Below are positions 48,382-59,500 of a stretch of 64,000 nucleotides of DNA, piece by piece (the first letter of the stretch is position 1; every line of letters starts with the position of its first letter). Source of the stretch: Picochlorum sp. 'celeri' (taxonomy: Eukaryota > Chlorophyta > Trebouxiophyceae); the NCBI GenBank assembly GCA_010909725.1, contig JAACMV010000022.1, forward strand, positions 372,001 through 436,000, written 5' to 3'. The notes under the pieces were generated by a model. It was given only the letters and a program-made list of their open reading frames with translations. It did not search any database and was not told where the DNA came from. The position numbers were made by a program, and so were the translations under genes.

Positions 48382-51300
48382 CTAGGTTTGATTCAACTCT
48401 TCATCGAGTTGGTCTCTTCTGGTATACCAACAGATGAAAAAGCTCCAATAATTGTCTCGCTCCAAACACCTGTCGTCCTTGATGATGAGCTTTCCAAGGA
48501 CTTCTAACTCTCGTGCGGCAAGCATCGTCAACTGTAACCACAGAAGGCATTGGAGATCGCCTCGGTTCCAGCAGTCAAGGCTCACTAAGCTTGATTGAAC
48601 AGAGTCAAAGACGGCCTTGACTTTTTGCCTAGCCTCCTCAAGTGCAGCAACATCTTGCTGGACTTGATCTCTCCACACGAATAATTGGTCTTGTGAACAT
48701 CTTCCTAGCGTTTTCTCGATTGAGTTTGCTAAATGCCTTGTCGCGACGAATATTTCGTCAGCAGGAGACAGCATGTGTTTGAGGAACTCTTGACTCACGT
48801 CTGTTCCATGCCCTCCCAGCACAAAACTATACATCACCTTGCTTGCCCCTGTAATATAAGCACCGAAAGGAACAAGATGCTGCATCATTAGATAAATTGA
48901 TTTTGGAAGTGGCAGCAACGTCAATTTAATAAGATTTACTTCCCGCTTATCCAGTGAATTCAATGTCTTTTGAGTACCAAGTGCTTTGAATGTGGACACG
49001 CGCAATTTTGTGATTTCTGCTACGATGCCACGAAAATCGCCCAGATCATCTGCCCGACGTGCTGCATATATTAGCTTCTTTTCAAAGATACTGGATGAGT
49101 CCATGCGCGCAGAAGTATCCAATGTGTCATTCTCAAGGCAAGATGAATTTTGCAGTACCACTGCTCCTTTCTGAAAGCACTTGTCCAACAGTTGCTGCGC
49201 TGACTTTAGAAACGCGCCTTCCAGAGAGAAAATCACCTCACTTGTATACAAAGGCTTGATTAATGCGGAAAATACCATTGCATACACGGCACCCAGGCAT
49301 GTAGCCACAGCTTTGCCCCCAAATGTGAGCACCGTTCCTGGCTGGCAACAAACGCCTGTGTATTGACACAAAACCACTCCATTCCAGGTATACACGGTCA
49401 GAAACAATGAATATCTAAAGTCCATTCCGTAAATTGAGAAAAGACCGAAAAATCCATTCACCAGAACGCCCATGAAAAAGATAAAATATGGGTTTTGAGC
49501 CAGTGTGCCATTGAGCATTGTGACATACCCAAGGACACCTCCAATCGCAATCATGCTGCTTCTCAGTATAGCCTTCACAAATGATGTTTCGACCTGCTTC
49601 TGTAAACAAATCACTGTCGCAGTCAGAAAATATTCAGGCTGCCAATTCCCATAGAATGTAGCCATATCTGTTGCATTTTTAACTGCACTCGAAGAATTGC
49701 CATATTTAAGCCAGCAAATAAGAATTATGGCAACAAATGCCAAATTGACCGATACGAAAAATTTGAGATAAAATTGCACGTCTCTCCTATCGAGCAATGC
49801 TCTGATATTCTCCCTGCTAACCCATCTGCCCATGAAAATTTGCTTCAGTGTATCAAAAAATCTTTTAATCTGAAGCTCATAGGTCAGATACGATGTTGCT
49901 TGCTTCACATCTCCCCACATTGCAATCACATATGGACTATTAAAAAATCGGCGCCACAATGATATGCATTTCATACGCAGAGGCACTGGTTGTTCCACCC
50001 CTGAGTTGGCCTTGTTTGCCGACAGTGGAACCACAAATTCTTCTTCTGCAACATCCGTAATGCACAATGCTTTTGCAATCTTGTGCTCTAAAACGATACA
50101 TTCCTCCACCAAAGATTCACACACAGAAATAGAAAATACTTGAGATCCTTCGATGTTTAACGCATTCGTTCCCACCTCCACCAAATCCAACGATGATGCA
50201 ACACCTTTGCATGCACTCTCCTTCAAACAGACAAGCGATGCATGTACTGCATCATTCAGATCCCTCAACACAGGATTCCAGTACGCATTTCCTTTGGGTC
50301 TCCAGCTCAACGAATTCCCAGAACACTTTCCAAACAAAGGTTTGTGCCTCAATGCCACAGCAGCATCTTGCAACGCTGTCAAGACATGAAGATGCACTGC
50401 CAGGGTAGCATCCCACAACCTGTCAGTCTTTTCCGGATCCAATGATGAATCTAACATGAGAATATCCAGAGACTTTGACATTATATCCAATGCATTAATA
50501 GATCCCACCAACTTTTGAAGGGCCGCCAATACGGCAGCATACAGTCTATAATCAGCACCAGGCTGAGACGTCAGCATCCGCCATGGTGGCTCAATGGAAC
50601 AACACGCAAGATCAGACTCTGCCTGCAACGAATTCTTTATGATTGAAACTGCATCCGACACACCCGCTCCACCATGGGCGACACTTCGATACGAATCCAG
50701 ATCCTGTGCCGTGTGTTTCATACGTGCTGCTTGAAAAATACTTGCCTTGGCAGTCAAAAACTTGGCTGCCATCATCATGGTCTCCCCAATATGGTCTCGA
50801 AGATTATCATGCGACGATTGCACATACACTAGAAGTGGACCAATGACAGCACCTGCAAACGTGACAGTCACACCCTTCATCATACCACCGACAATACTGG
50901 TGAAAAACTTTGGTTGCCCCATCAAAGGCATCAGCACAGCCAATGTTGCCACCACACTGAGGTACACATGACTCAAAACACCCCTGGCCATATTCATAAA
51001 ATCAGTTTCCATTGTTCGCACGCGCGTCATAAAAATTGAAAAGACGATATGCAGCACCATGACAATGATCCAAAAGGCAGGACTCACTGTCGAGCTAAAC
51101 TCTTTCAACGATTCCTCCAACTTGGGAATCAAGTCATTTTTACCATCATCTGGAATAGCAGAAAAAGAAGCACCCTCCAAATATTCTCTTACAATGTCAT
51201 CTTCTTCAGGAGTAAGCTGGCCCAACACTGCTGGTGGCTTGTAGGTCAGAATACCTTGGGCACCACCTCTTGCCAACCATGCCAGTGAAATAATCATGTA

Positions 51301-51749
51301 TGCCAGGATGCCAGCAAACAAAAACCCACCAGTCCATAATATACCACCAAAGGTCCTCCCACCAATCGATCGATCGATCGAAAATGCCTGCGATGAGACT
51401 CCATAGAACAAAATCCCCACACATGCCCCACTAAAGTTCATCCCATCAACCACCATGAACAAGACTGCACACACACACACAACCATGACTCAATGATGTA
51501 TTTGAGGCGCTCAATACGACATATGACATGCAGAAACACAGAAACACGTACGTGGAATAATGGCTCCAACTCCATTCTGCACTGCCCACTGCAGCAACAC
51601 CAGTACAAGGTCATACTTATTTCAACGACAATTCAACGACAACAACACCCTACCGCTGTCCTCTCATGAAATATAATTCTTTGAAACACATCTAATACTC
51701 TATATCGCACTGGCATGGGTTTCTGAAACCCCTTCTCCCTTGTTTTCAT
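48382..51749 (-). CDS. FUSC-type (aromatic-acid exporter / ALMT-like) membrane protein
   Basis: 1,071 aa in three predicted exons: 51654-51749, a 37-nt microexon 51552-51588, and 48382-51464. Introns are 65 and 87 nt (donors GTAGGG and GTACGT), phases 0 and 1. The joined N-terminus reads RIIFHERTA-WAVQNGVGAIIP-LLFMVVDGMNFSGACVGILFYG, a continuous first FUSC helix pair; the frames fit without a stop. Two bundles of about six helices (residues ~35-280 and ~600-760), each followed by a long soluble helical part, give the duplicated layout of FUSC proteins (bacterial AaeB/YccS, plant ALMT). Seen in the second bundle: FLTATVICLQKQVETSFVKAILRSSMIAIGGVLGYV and ACL-type VATCLGAVYAMVFSALIKPLYTSEV. Export of aromatic or organic acids is the family role. 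The first exon is the least certain part. Confidence 0.75.
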
Positions 51750-52034
51750 GACAGTCGCTTACGGAAAAAACGAGTGCTACGAAAGACACCATATCCATCG
51801 ATACGGATATCAGTCCATACTACTATCGATGACGAATTTACATCTATACTTTATTTTCATTCATAATACACATCGCCCATATTGGCGCCTCTTTTCCCAC
51901 AGACAGATGTGCAATCCAGATCAGTCATCATCATCATCCTCATGTATGCATACATGGATCACCACATCGACCCTGGTCCGACTACTACTACTATTACTAC
52001 CTTTGCAAACAATACCTTGTTGACACGCAGTGAA

Positions 52035-52919
52035 TCATGCGGCAAGAGCCTCATCATGCACCTCAACACGATGGGACGCCTTTCTAGCCCCAACACTCAG
52101 AAACCCCTTTTTCTTCTGCTTCTTCTCAGCTTTCGTATCATGAACGGCAGCAATAGTATCATTAGAACCAACACTACTCAACTGTTGAGCCCCAAGAAAA
52201 ATCTTGGCAGCCCTCGCCGGAGATGAATTCAACCGAATATTATCCATCCACACATCACTCTTCTCATCAATCTTCAGCTCAAGCCCCTCCACAGCCACCT
52301 TCCTCTCCTGCTCAGTCTGAGCCTTTTCCAATTCCTTCATCACCACCGTCTGCCCCTCTGGACACGCAAACTCCACACCCAACCGATGCAACTCCTCTCC
52401 CAAGGCAGCCGCATCAATAACCCCCTGCGTAAACTTGTGCAGCACCGATGACACATTCTTCTGCAACTCTTTCAAAGAATTCTCAAACCCAGCCGTCTCC
52501 TCCTCATACTTCACCTTGAGTCGCTCAAACTGCTGGATCAACATGGAATTCTCCAACTGTAAGGATTCCACGCACTGCTGAAGAATCTTCTCCCGCTCCT
52601 CAATCCTCTGCACAGTCGCCTCCAATTCTGTATTCTTCTCTGAAACCGCCTCCTTTTCCTTCTCCATCGTCGCCAGACTATCTTTCAGCTCAGAACACAC
52701 GCGCTCCAATGTTTCCCGCTCTGCCTCGCTCATCTCCCGCCGAGACGCACTCTCCTCCAATTCATGTTGAACCTGTTGTAATTGTTGTTTCAATTCCTCC
52801 TCCCGACGCTTCAACGCACGGATCGCCTTCCGACCTCCAACCGCTCCCTGAGGCCCGGTGATGGCCCTGTGAATCTCAACAACAGCAGCTCCGCCCAGTA
52901 CAGCCAGAAACAGCGCCAT
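52035..52919 (-). CDS. Membrane-anchored coiled-coil protein, unknown function
   Basis: 294 aa, single exon. MALFLAVLGGAAVVEIHRA is a short N-terminal membrane anchor or signal anchor. A basic segment (GGRKAIRALKRREEE) and a coiled coil from about residue 35 to 165 follow. A helical C-terminal part contains KFTQGVIDAAALGEELHRLGVEF and the basic KAEKKQKKKGF. There is no known domain. The build (N-terminal anchor, coiled coil, basic tail) suits a tether or organelle-shaping protein. It is divergent from the GT2 gene, with 241 bp between starts. Confidence 0.75.
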   Translation of the reverse strand: MALFLAVLGGAAVVEIHRAITGPQGAVGGRKAIRALKRREEELKQQLQQVQHELEESASRREMSEAERETLERVCSELKDSLATMEKEKEAVSEKNTELEATVQRIEEREKILQQCVESLQLENSMLIQQFERLKVKYEEETAGFENSLKELQKNVSSVLHKFTQGVIDAAALGEELHRLGVEFACPEGQTVVMKELEKAQTEQERKVAVEGLELKIDEKSDVWMDNIRLNSSPARAAKIFLGAQQLSSVGSNDTIAAVHDTKAEKKQKKKGFLSVGARKASHRVEVHDEALAA

Positions 52920-53160
52920 ATTGATGGATTAATTTACAAGTAATAATGTGATTTTCTATCTATATATCCAGGCTGGGCCTTCCCTTGATTGACAAGGTTG
53001 GAGCGCTCCCCCGATGCCATGATTGACACGATGTGGCGCTCGTTTTCAAAAAAACATGTTTTTTTAATCATCTATTCAAGGCCTTTCCCATGCAAGGCAC
53101 CTGATGGTCCATATCCGTCTCCACCGATTCCTTTCTTGTCATTACGATTGACCCGAATTC

Positions 53161-54063
53161 ATGGTGATGATGGAGAGGTCGGATTGGTTGTCTTCGCTTG
53201 TCGTTGGAGGAGGAGCAACTGTCGCAGCAGCAAGCTGCTGGCTTTTATGGAATCAGTACAGACAGCGATGCCAATGGGTCACTGAGGATAGAAGAGTCGA
53301 TTCAAATTTCCTATCAGCAGTGGTGATTGCGTTGAATGAAGAGAATACGATTGGAGAGTGCGTGGAGCATTTGCATTCGCTCGATCCTCCTCTTCACGAG
53401 ATCATCGTCTGCGATGGTGGGTCAACGGATGCTACTGTATCAATAGCAAAGAAACATGGGGCTACTCGGGTGATTACGAGTGCTCGGAAAGGGCGGGCTG
53501 TTCAATTGAATACAGGCGCAGGAGCTTGTACGTCCAACAATGCCGTCATGTTCCTTCATGCAGATTCGAGACCTCATCGGAGGTCTGTACTGCATGCATA
53601 CAATGTGTTACAGGATCCCAGGGCTATTGTGGGTGGGTGGAAGACAAAAATCTCTACAGAGAAGGGGGTGTTGTGGTGGACAACGTTCCATGAATATGTA
53701 GCTACCTGGTTGTATCCGTTGCTGTTGAGGCCTCTTGATTACATGTGTGGTCTCAGATGTCTATTCGGAGATCAGAATATGTTTTGTAGATTGGAGCAGT
53801 TTCATGGAGTGGGTGGGTTTGATGAATCTCTTGTGATTATGGAGGATGTTGATCTGTGCTGGAGAATGTGGCAGGCGTATGGAGGTCGAATTGTTCGAAT
53901 AGGGTCGGTGTGGAATGAAACATCGGGGAGAAGGATTGCTGCGTGGGGTCAGCTTCGGACATTGTATATTCACGTGCGGATTGGGTTTGGCTGGTGGTGG
54001 GGTATGGACCCTGAGGATTTGTATCAGTTGTATCATCGGCTGTACACGGACGATTACCGATGA
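53161..54063 (+). CDS. Family-2 glycosyltransferase of the rSAM/selenodomain-associated type (TIGR04283-like)
   Basis: 300 aa, single exon. After an N-terminal hydrophobic helix (SSLVVGGGATVAAASCWLLW) the GT-A fold starts with AVVIALNEENTIGECVEHLHSL, EIIVCDGGSTDATVSIAKKHGATRVITSARKGRAVQLNTGAG. Then VMFLHADSRPH (the metal-binding DxD-like site), LCGLRCLFGDQNMFCRLEQFHGVGGFDESLVIMEDVDLCWRM and SGRRIAAWGQLRTLYIHVRIGFGWWWG. RKGRAxQmNxGA, FLHADt and GDQgiFvrr are signatures of the bacterial and cyanobacterial 'transferase 2, selenodomain-associated' family, often encoded next to SelD-related or arsenosugar radical-SAM genes. Its substrate is unknown. The stop lies only 55 nt before the TIMMDC1-like start. 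Confidence 0.8.
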   Translation: MVMMERSDWLSSLVVGGGATVAAASCWLLWNQYRQRCQWVTEDRRVDSNFLSAVVIALNEENTIGECVEHLHSLDPPLHEIIVCDGGSTDATVSIAKKHGATRVITSARKGRAVQLNTGAGACTSNNAVMFLHADSRPHRRSVLHAYNVLQDPRAIVGGWKTKISTEKGVLWWTTFHEYVATWLYPLLLRPLDYMCGLRCLFGDQNMFCRLEQFHGVGGFDESLVIMEDVDLCWRMWQAYGGRIVRIGSVWNETSGRRIAAWGQLRTLYIHVRIGFGWWWGMDPEDLYQLYHRLYTDDYR

Positions 54064-54118
54064 TGATTATTTATTATTATACTGATAAATAGTGTATAGA
54101 TCGGATGATGGTTGGATG

Positions 54119-55175
54119 ATGGAAGAGTTTGGACAAGGGCTGGCGAGGTTGCGGCATGTCTTTGGGTACATGGTATCCACGCATGAGCCAGGCGCACCGG
54201 TGCGATACATGGTTGTATATGGATATGCATACATTCTGGATGCCTAATACTACCGTATTATATTATTACAGTTGCCTCCTCCTCCGATGGAGTTGAAAGA
54301 ATTGGCTGAGAAGACTGTGTATTTTGCTAGTATTGGTGCTGTGCTGCAGGGTGGGCTGCGCTACGCGTATGAGAAGAGGTCTGGTGTGACAGAGGAGGGA
54401 AAACAACTACAGCAGAGTCGTAGGGTACTGGCAGAGGCGTATCGGAATAGGTTGATGCGGGTGGCGCATTCGTCGTTGCAGGGGGTGGGGAGGTTTGGAG
54501 GGATCTCAGCATTGTATTTTGGAGCCGAGTTTCTGGCTGCAGTGTTCAGGGATTGTCGTGATTATTATAATTCTACGATTGGTGGTCTTGTTGCTGGATC
54601 ATTTGTGGGAGCATCATGTGCGTCGTATCATATTTTTTTTCTTCCTGGTTGCTCGCCTTGTTGTTGTTGTCTATTTTTTTTCTTCTTTTCCTTGGTTCAT
54701 GTATGGGTGAAAGCATAAAAGTGCATCTTCGATGCCCACTAGATGAATAAATGATATAGTATACGACACACATACGTGTGCAGTGATGGCCGGCAAGGGA
54801 GGTGGCAGTCTAGGGCGAATTCGAGGAATGATTCTTGGGTGTGCTCTGGGAGGAGCTCTTGGATTCCCTGCAGGATTAATTCAGGATGCATTGATAGAAT
54901 CACTACCTGAGGAAGAGGCTCGTGTCAGAATGATTGCAATAGAAGAGACCAGAAAGATTGCTGCTGGCCAAGGTAATACTGTGACCCCATTTAGTCAGTA
55001 CATGTCCTTGCAGAGTACACAGGACCCAGTGGGCAATGTGATTGCCCATTTAGAGCAGGGATTGCGCGAGTCTAGGTCATCCCAGTCAACTCAAAATGAA
55101 AAAGAAGAAGAAGAACAGGTGGGCGAGCAAGGCAGTCCTCGTGGCACGTCGCGATGGCGATGGCCGTGGTGGTAG
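54119..55175 (+). CDS. TIMMDC1-like (Tim17/22/23 family) complex I assembly factor
   Basis: 263 aa in three predicted exons: 54119-54172 (MEEFGQGLARLRHVFGYM), 54272-54617 and 54784-55175; phases 0 and 1, donors GTATCC and GTGCGT. The second junction gives AGSFVGAS-LMAGKGGGSLGRIRGM, joining two halves of the Tim17-family core. Seen helices: FASIGAVLQGGLRYAY, GVGRFGGISALYFGAEFLAAVFR, STIGGLVAGSFVGAS and GMILGCALGGALGFPAGLIQDAL. The GRFGGxxxxYFGxEFxxxxxR and GGLVAG signatures and the GxPAG-type last helix fit TIMMDC1 better than import channels. TIMMDC1 assembles the membrane arm of respiratory complex I. Exon 1 is tentative; translation could also begin at MELKELAEK (54287). Confidence 0.72.
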
Positions 55176-55299
55176 GGGGCGCCTCAAGGCGCGAGGGCTC
55201 TAGAGTCTCATTCCCCAAGTAGGTCAAAATCCTTTCAGCGTGGGATATTAATCTGAAATATTCGTTTTGAAGGTCATTGGAGACGAAATTTTGAACAAG

Positions 55300-56334
55300 A
55301 TGGCAATGCGAAAGTCAGCAACCCAGGTGTTGAAGAGATGTTTCGACTCTGGCAAGGGATTGTCTTGGAACCCCGCTCCTCTGGGTTCCAGCATGCGTGT
55401 GGTATGTTGACTGGATTTTTAGGTTCAAATATGAATGAATTCATGTAAAAATGCGGTAGAATAATCGGAGAATTGACCATGGGGCGTTTGGTCTGTAGTT
55501 TGGGTCGACATCCGCGTATTCCAACTCTGCTGCTGCGCCAGAGCCAATTGTGAGTCCCACGGAGACTAGATCCAGCGCAGATGATGTTGATACCGTCGGA
55601 TGGGGGTCTACGAAAGTTGGAACCCTTCTGAAGGCAAAGGTACGAGGGTCTCGGAGTTTCTCGGTTTGGACAAGGGTTCGGGAATTTGGTTGCTGTTGCA
55701 TTCGGTCAGATGTGTGGTGTGATGGGGTGGATTGAATTGGGTGTTGTGTGGGTTGCCTTGGACTGGCATCGTCATCGTGTCAGCTGATTATTATCTGTGA
55801 TTTGTAGGCTGGAGAATCAGGAGCGTGGCTGTGGTGCAGCAAGGACGATATGGTCCTGGATGCCATTAGAAAGGTGGGTGAGACTGTGCCGGGCGTGTGA
55901 GGGTTGTTGCTCATCTATGTTTTGGTGTTTGTGTGTAGATGACGCATGCGAATGTGGGGAGTTTGATGGTATTTGATCAGAAAAAGGTGGACCTTGAGGC
56001 GGAAGTGGAAGGGCATAAGGAGGACTCGGTTGTTGGGATTCTCACAGAAAGAGACTATCTCACCAAAGTGGTTGTCAAGGGAAGGAACAGTTCCAATACA
56101 AAGGTTTCTGAGATTATGACGCCAGCAAAGAACCTTGTAATGGTGACACCCAAGCATAGTGTCTTGGATGTGATGGAGCTCATGGTGGAGAAGAATTTCA
56201 GGCATGTTCCAGTGGTGGAGAGCTCTGGTACCATGACTGGCATGGTGTCCATCAAGGATGTGGTTCATGTGATGTTGAAGGAACACAGAGAGGAGGTTGG
56301 GCGCTTGAACGAATATATTCAAGGTACATTTTAG
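55300..56334 (+). CDS. CBS-pair protein, CBSX3-like (mitochondrial)
   Basis: 234 aa in four exons: 55300-55401, 55499-55639, 55808-55873 and 55939-56334, all phase 0. Exon 1 (MAMRKSATQVLKRCFDSGKG) is a mitochondrial-type presequence. Two CBS motifs follow: VGTLLKAKAGESGAWLWCSKDDMVLDAIRKMTHANVGSLMVFD with VVGILTERDYLTKVV, and VSEIMTPAKNLVMVTPKHSVLDVMELMVEKNFRHVPVV with MVSIKDVVHVML. The end EEVGRLNEYIQG matches plant CBSX3 (EVKRLNEFIKG). CBS pairs bind adenosine nucleotides; Arabidopsis CBSX3 regulates a mitochondrial thioredoxin. The first and last exons are certain from composition; the borders of exon 2 rest on a good acceptor (CTGTAG) and GTACGA donor. Confidence 0.85.
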
Positions 56335-56391
56335 ATAGTGCCCTGGATTGGACACGATGATCGGACCACCTCTGCAGAGGTGGATGATAGA

Positions 56392-56396
56392 TGTAA
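56392..56396 (+). terminator. Polyadenylation signal TGTAA
   Basis: 57 nt after the stop of the CBSX3-like gene. Confidence 0.45.
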
Positions 56397-56539
56397 TCGA
56401 GGTGATGATACTTTCACTTTCCAATAGATGCTTGATGTGTATATTATATATGTGTGAAACTGTAATTCTGCGACTTTTTTTGATCTTCATTTACATATCT
56501 TGTGACATATTTCAGCAATGATGGCACGACATGAGTGAT

Positions 56540-59500
56540 TTATACTGCTTCCACCATGGGGGCTGCAGCGGCTGTGCGAGCTTCACCCAGGAGGCAGTCT
56601 TGGCGGAAGCCGTTGGCAATGTCTCCAATATGAACACCATTCATGATTTGAAGCACTGTCACATCTTCTGAGAATGGTAAATCTGGCAAGAGCTTGGGTG
56701 TGAGCAGGAAACACTGAGGGGTATCAGGTGCAGTTGCTGCATCAGCAAGGAGCTTGAACACTGAACGTTCGTTAATACTGTCCATTCCTTGGTTGATCTC
56801 ATCCACCACTCTGAATGGAGATGTTGTGACGCCTTGGAGTGCCATGAGGTACAAAATCGTCGATGTTGATGACTCTCCACCAGAGTGATAGGCAGAGTCC
56901 AGCGTTATGAGCTGTCCTTCCTCGCGGAATTTCACACGAAGATCGATGGAGTACTTTGCAAAATCGTCTCCATCTGCTTCGTTGAAAACGACTTCTCCTG
57001 CAATACCAACGTGCTTGAAGGCTTCTGAAAAGTTTCTGTTGATTTGCTGCACAAGGCTTCTTACTTCAGGTGCCCAGGCCTGTTTCAACTGTTCAACCTT
57101 TTCAGAAATGGCGGTATACGCCTCCTCGTGCACTGCCAACCTTTCTTTGTTGGTGGAAAGAATCTCTGTGATTCTCTCGTATCGTTGCTGTGCTCCTGGG
57201 TCACTGATGAGAATGCTGTCGTGCTGAGCCTTCTTCTCAGCCAAGCTCTCTTCAATCTCTCTCAAGTCTTGTGGAAGAAGACTGAATTCTTGCTTCAATT
57301 CTTCGGGGATTGGCAACCCGGTCTCCTCGACGGCATTCTTTTTCAACTGTTCAACATGCTCGCGGTGGCGGTTGACAGATTGTTGCAACTGATCCACCAG
57401 TTCAGCCATGTCATTCCTCTCCTTGAGTTTCGTCTTGCTTTTCTGTCCCAAGACATGAATTTGCTCTGTTAACTCTTTTGTGGCGAGGTCGCTGGTTGCA
57501 TGCTTTAATAGTGCACTCTTGTACTTGTCCACAATGTTTGGCATCTTGACAGCCTTGTCCAATGCTTTCGCAAGATGTAACTTCAGGTCATGCACGAGCT
57601 TATCCTTCTTCTTCAAAGGATCTTCTCTATTTTTCTGCATTTGCAACTGCTTTTCCTTGGTCGAAAGACTACCCTTGGCGTTTCTCAGTCTTTGTGCTTG
57701 ATCAGATTGGGCCGAGGCAAGCTTTGTCCTTTCAGCCTTGATTTCATTCTTGTGGGTCTTGATCCGGTCAATATCGGGCTGCAATTCATTTAACTCCAAT
57801 TGAACACGTTCTAATTGTGCCATTCGATCATCCAACTCCTTCTTGATTCTGACACATGCCCCACCAGCGTCACCTGATGATGATGCAGTCAAGATGCGTG
57901 CATCTTTCAGTTCTGTGATAGAAATAGTTGTGTTCGAGGCATCATATCGCGATACTGTCTTACGGACTTGATATTCCGAAGTCCATACTTGTTGAAGTTT
58001 TGGATTCGCATCAAAAACCTTCTGCCAACCCTTCTGACCCTCAGCCATGACAAAGATGGATGAAATGAAAAAGTGATTGTCGAGAGCATGTTTGATCATG
58101 GGATGCGCTTGGAACGTTTCATCAAGAGTCGCTTCAACTCCAAGAGATGCATATTTTGCGCTGTCACCACAAGTGCGGTTCAGAGGTGCGTTTACATCAG
58201 CCTCCACCACAGCAATGAGAGGCTCAATATTTCTGGCTTCCAATTCCCTCTTCAAAAGCTTCATATCCGACTCGTACTGTACAAATACATACGAAAGCCA
58301 ATTGAATGGGAGGAGTTGTTCTAAAATTGACGCATAATGCTTTTTCCGAACGTCAATTTCCATCACCAGTGGACCCACTACCTGGCCCTTGAACCTTCCC
58401 CTGTTTTTCTGCACATAATCATAAATTTCCCTCACACCAGGCCTACTTTTCGCCAAATTATTCAGAGCTCTGTACTTTTTGTTATTTTCCTTTCCCAGCT
58501 GATCCTTCAAGGTGCGAATATTTTTGTCAAGCTTGTCGCGGCTGTCCTCCAAGTCACGTTGTGATCTGGCCACAGTGGATTCCTGGTTGATCAAGTCCTT
58601 CATCTGAAGGTCAAGCATTTGGATCTCTCTTTCAATCTTGGCGTCATTTTGATGCGTCAGCTGTTCAACCGTCTCTTTCAAATTTTGAACATCGTTCTCC
58701 ATCATGCGAATTTTCGCCTTCCATTGATTCGAAGCCTCCTCCAAGTTCTGGATCTGATCATGCACACCCTGCGCAAGCGTCAAATGGTTCCCAACATCAG
58801 TGTTCACTTTTTCAACATCATGCTTCCCCATCTCTTTGGCAGCCGTGTTTTTAGCTTGTTCTGCCTTCTTCTTCTGATCCGACTTGACCTTGACAGGACC
58901 CTTGGCAATAGAGTCTGCCTCCTTGTTCAATCGCTTGAGCGTTGCCATGGATTTCTTGAGCATCTCCTCATCCTTCTTGCCTTCTTCTACGCATTCATCA
59001 TGCTCTCTCCACGCTTTATGCTTCTTCAGAACATTCATCTGCTCTTGCAATCGCTTCTTCTCCCTCATTGGCCCCAAAGCCCTCTCAAGTTCTTCCAGCT
59101 CTTCTTCATGCCTTGCCACAGCAGCACCCTCCATGTCAACAAGCTTCTTCTTCTCATCCATATCCTTCTTCTCCTTGATCAACGATTCATGCAAATTATA
59201 CAGATTTCCATCTCCAATCGCCATCTCTGTTGCCTTGAGCAACTCAATCGGCTTCATCCTCGCAAACTCACTGACCTTGTCCTGAGGCAAGAACTGACAC
59301 AAGTTGTCCAGCTGAATGTTATACTTGGACACAATGTCCTTCACCTTGGTCATGGTTGACGTCTTCCCATTCACCCACCATTCATTCTGTGCCCCATTGG
59401 ATGTCCTCCTCATTCTCCGCCGCACCACAAGCTTTCCCCCACGGTCATCCGCCAAGGTCACTTTAACCTCACCTTCATCAGTCCCCCGTCTGATAAAGGA

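Noticed and set aside
51360..51380. ATCGATCGATCG palindrome
   Set aside because: Lies within the FUSC-type coding sequence (SIDRSI) and has no partner elsewhere.
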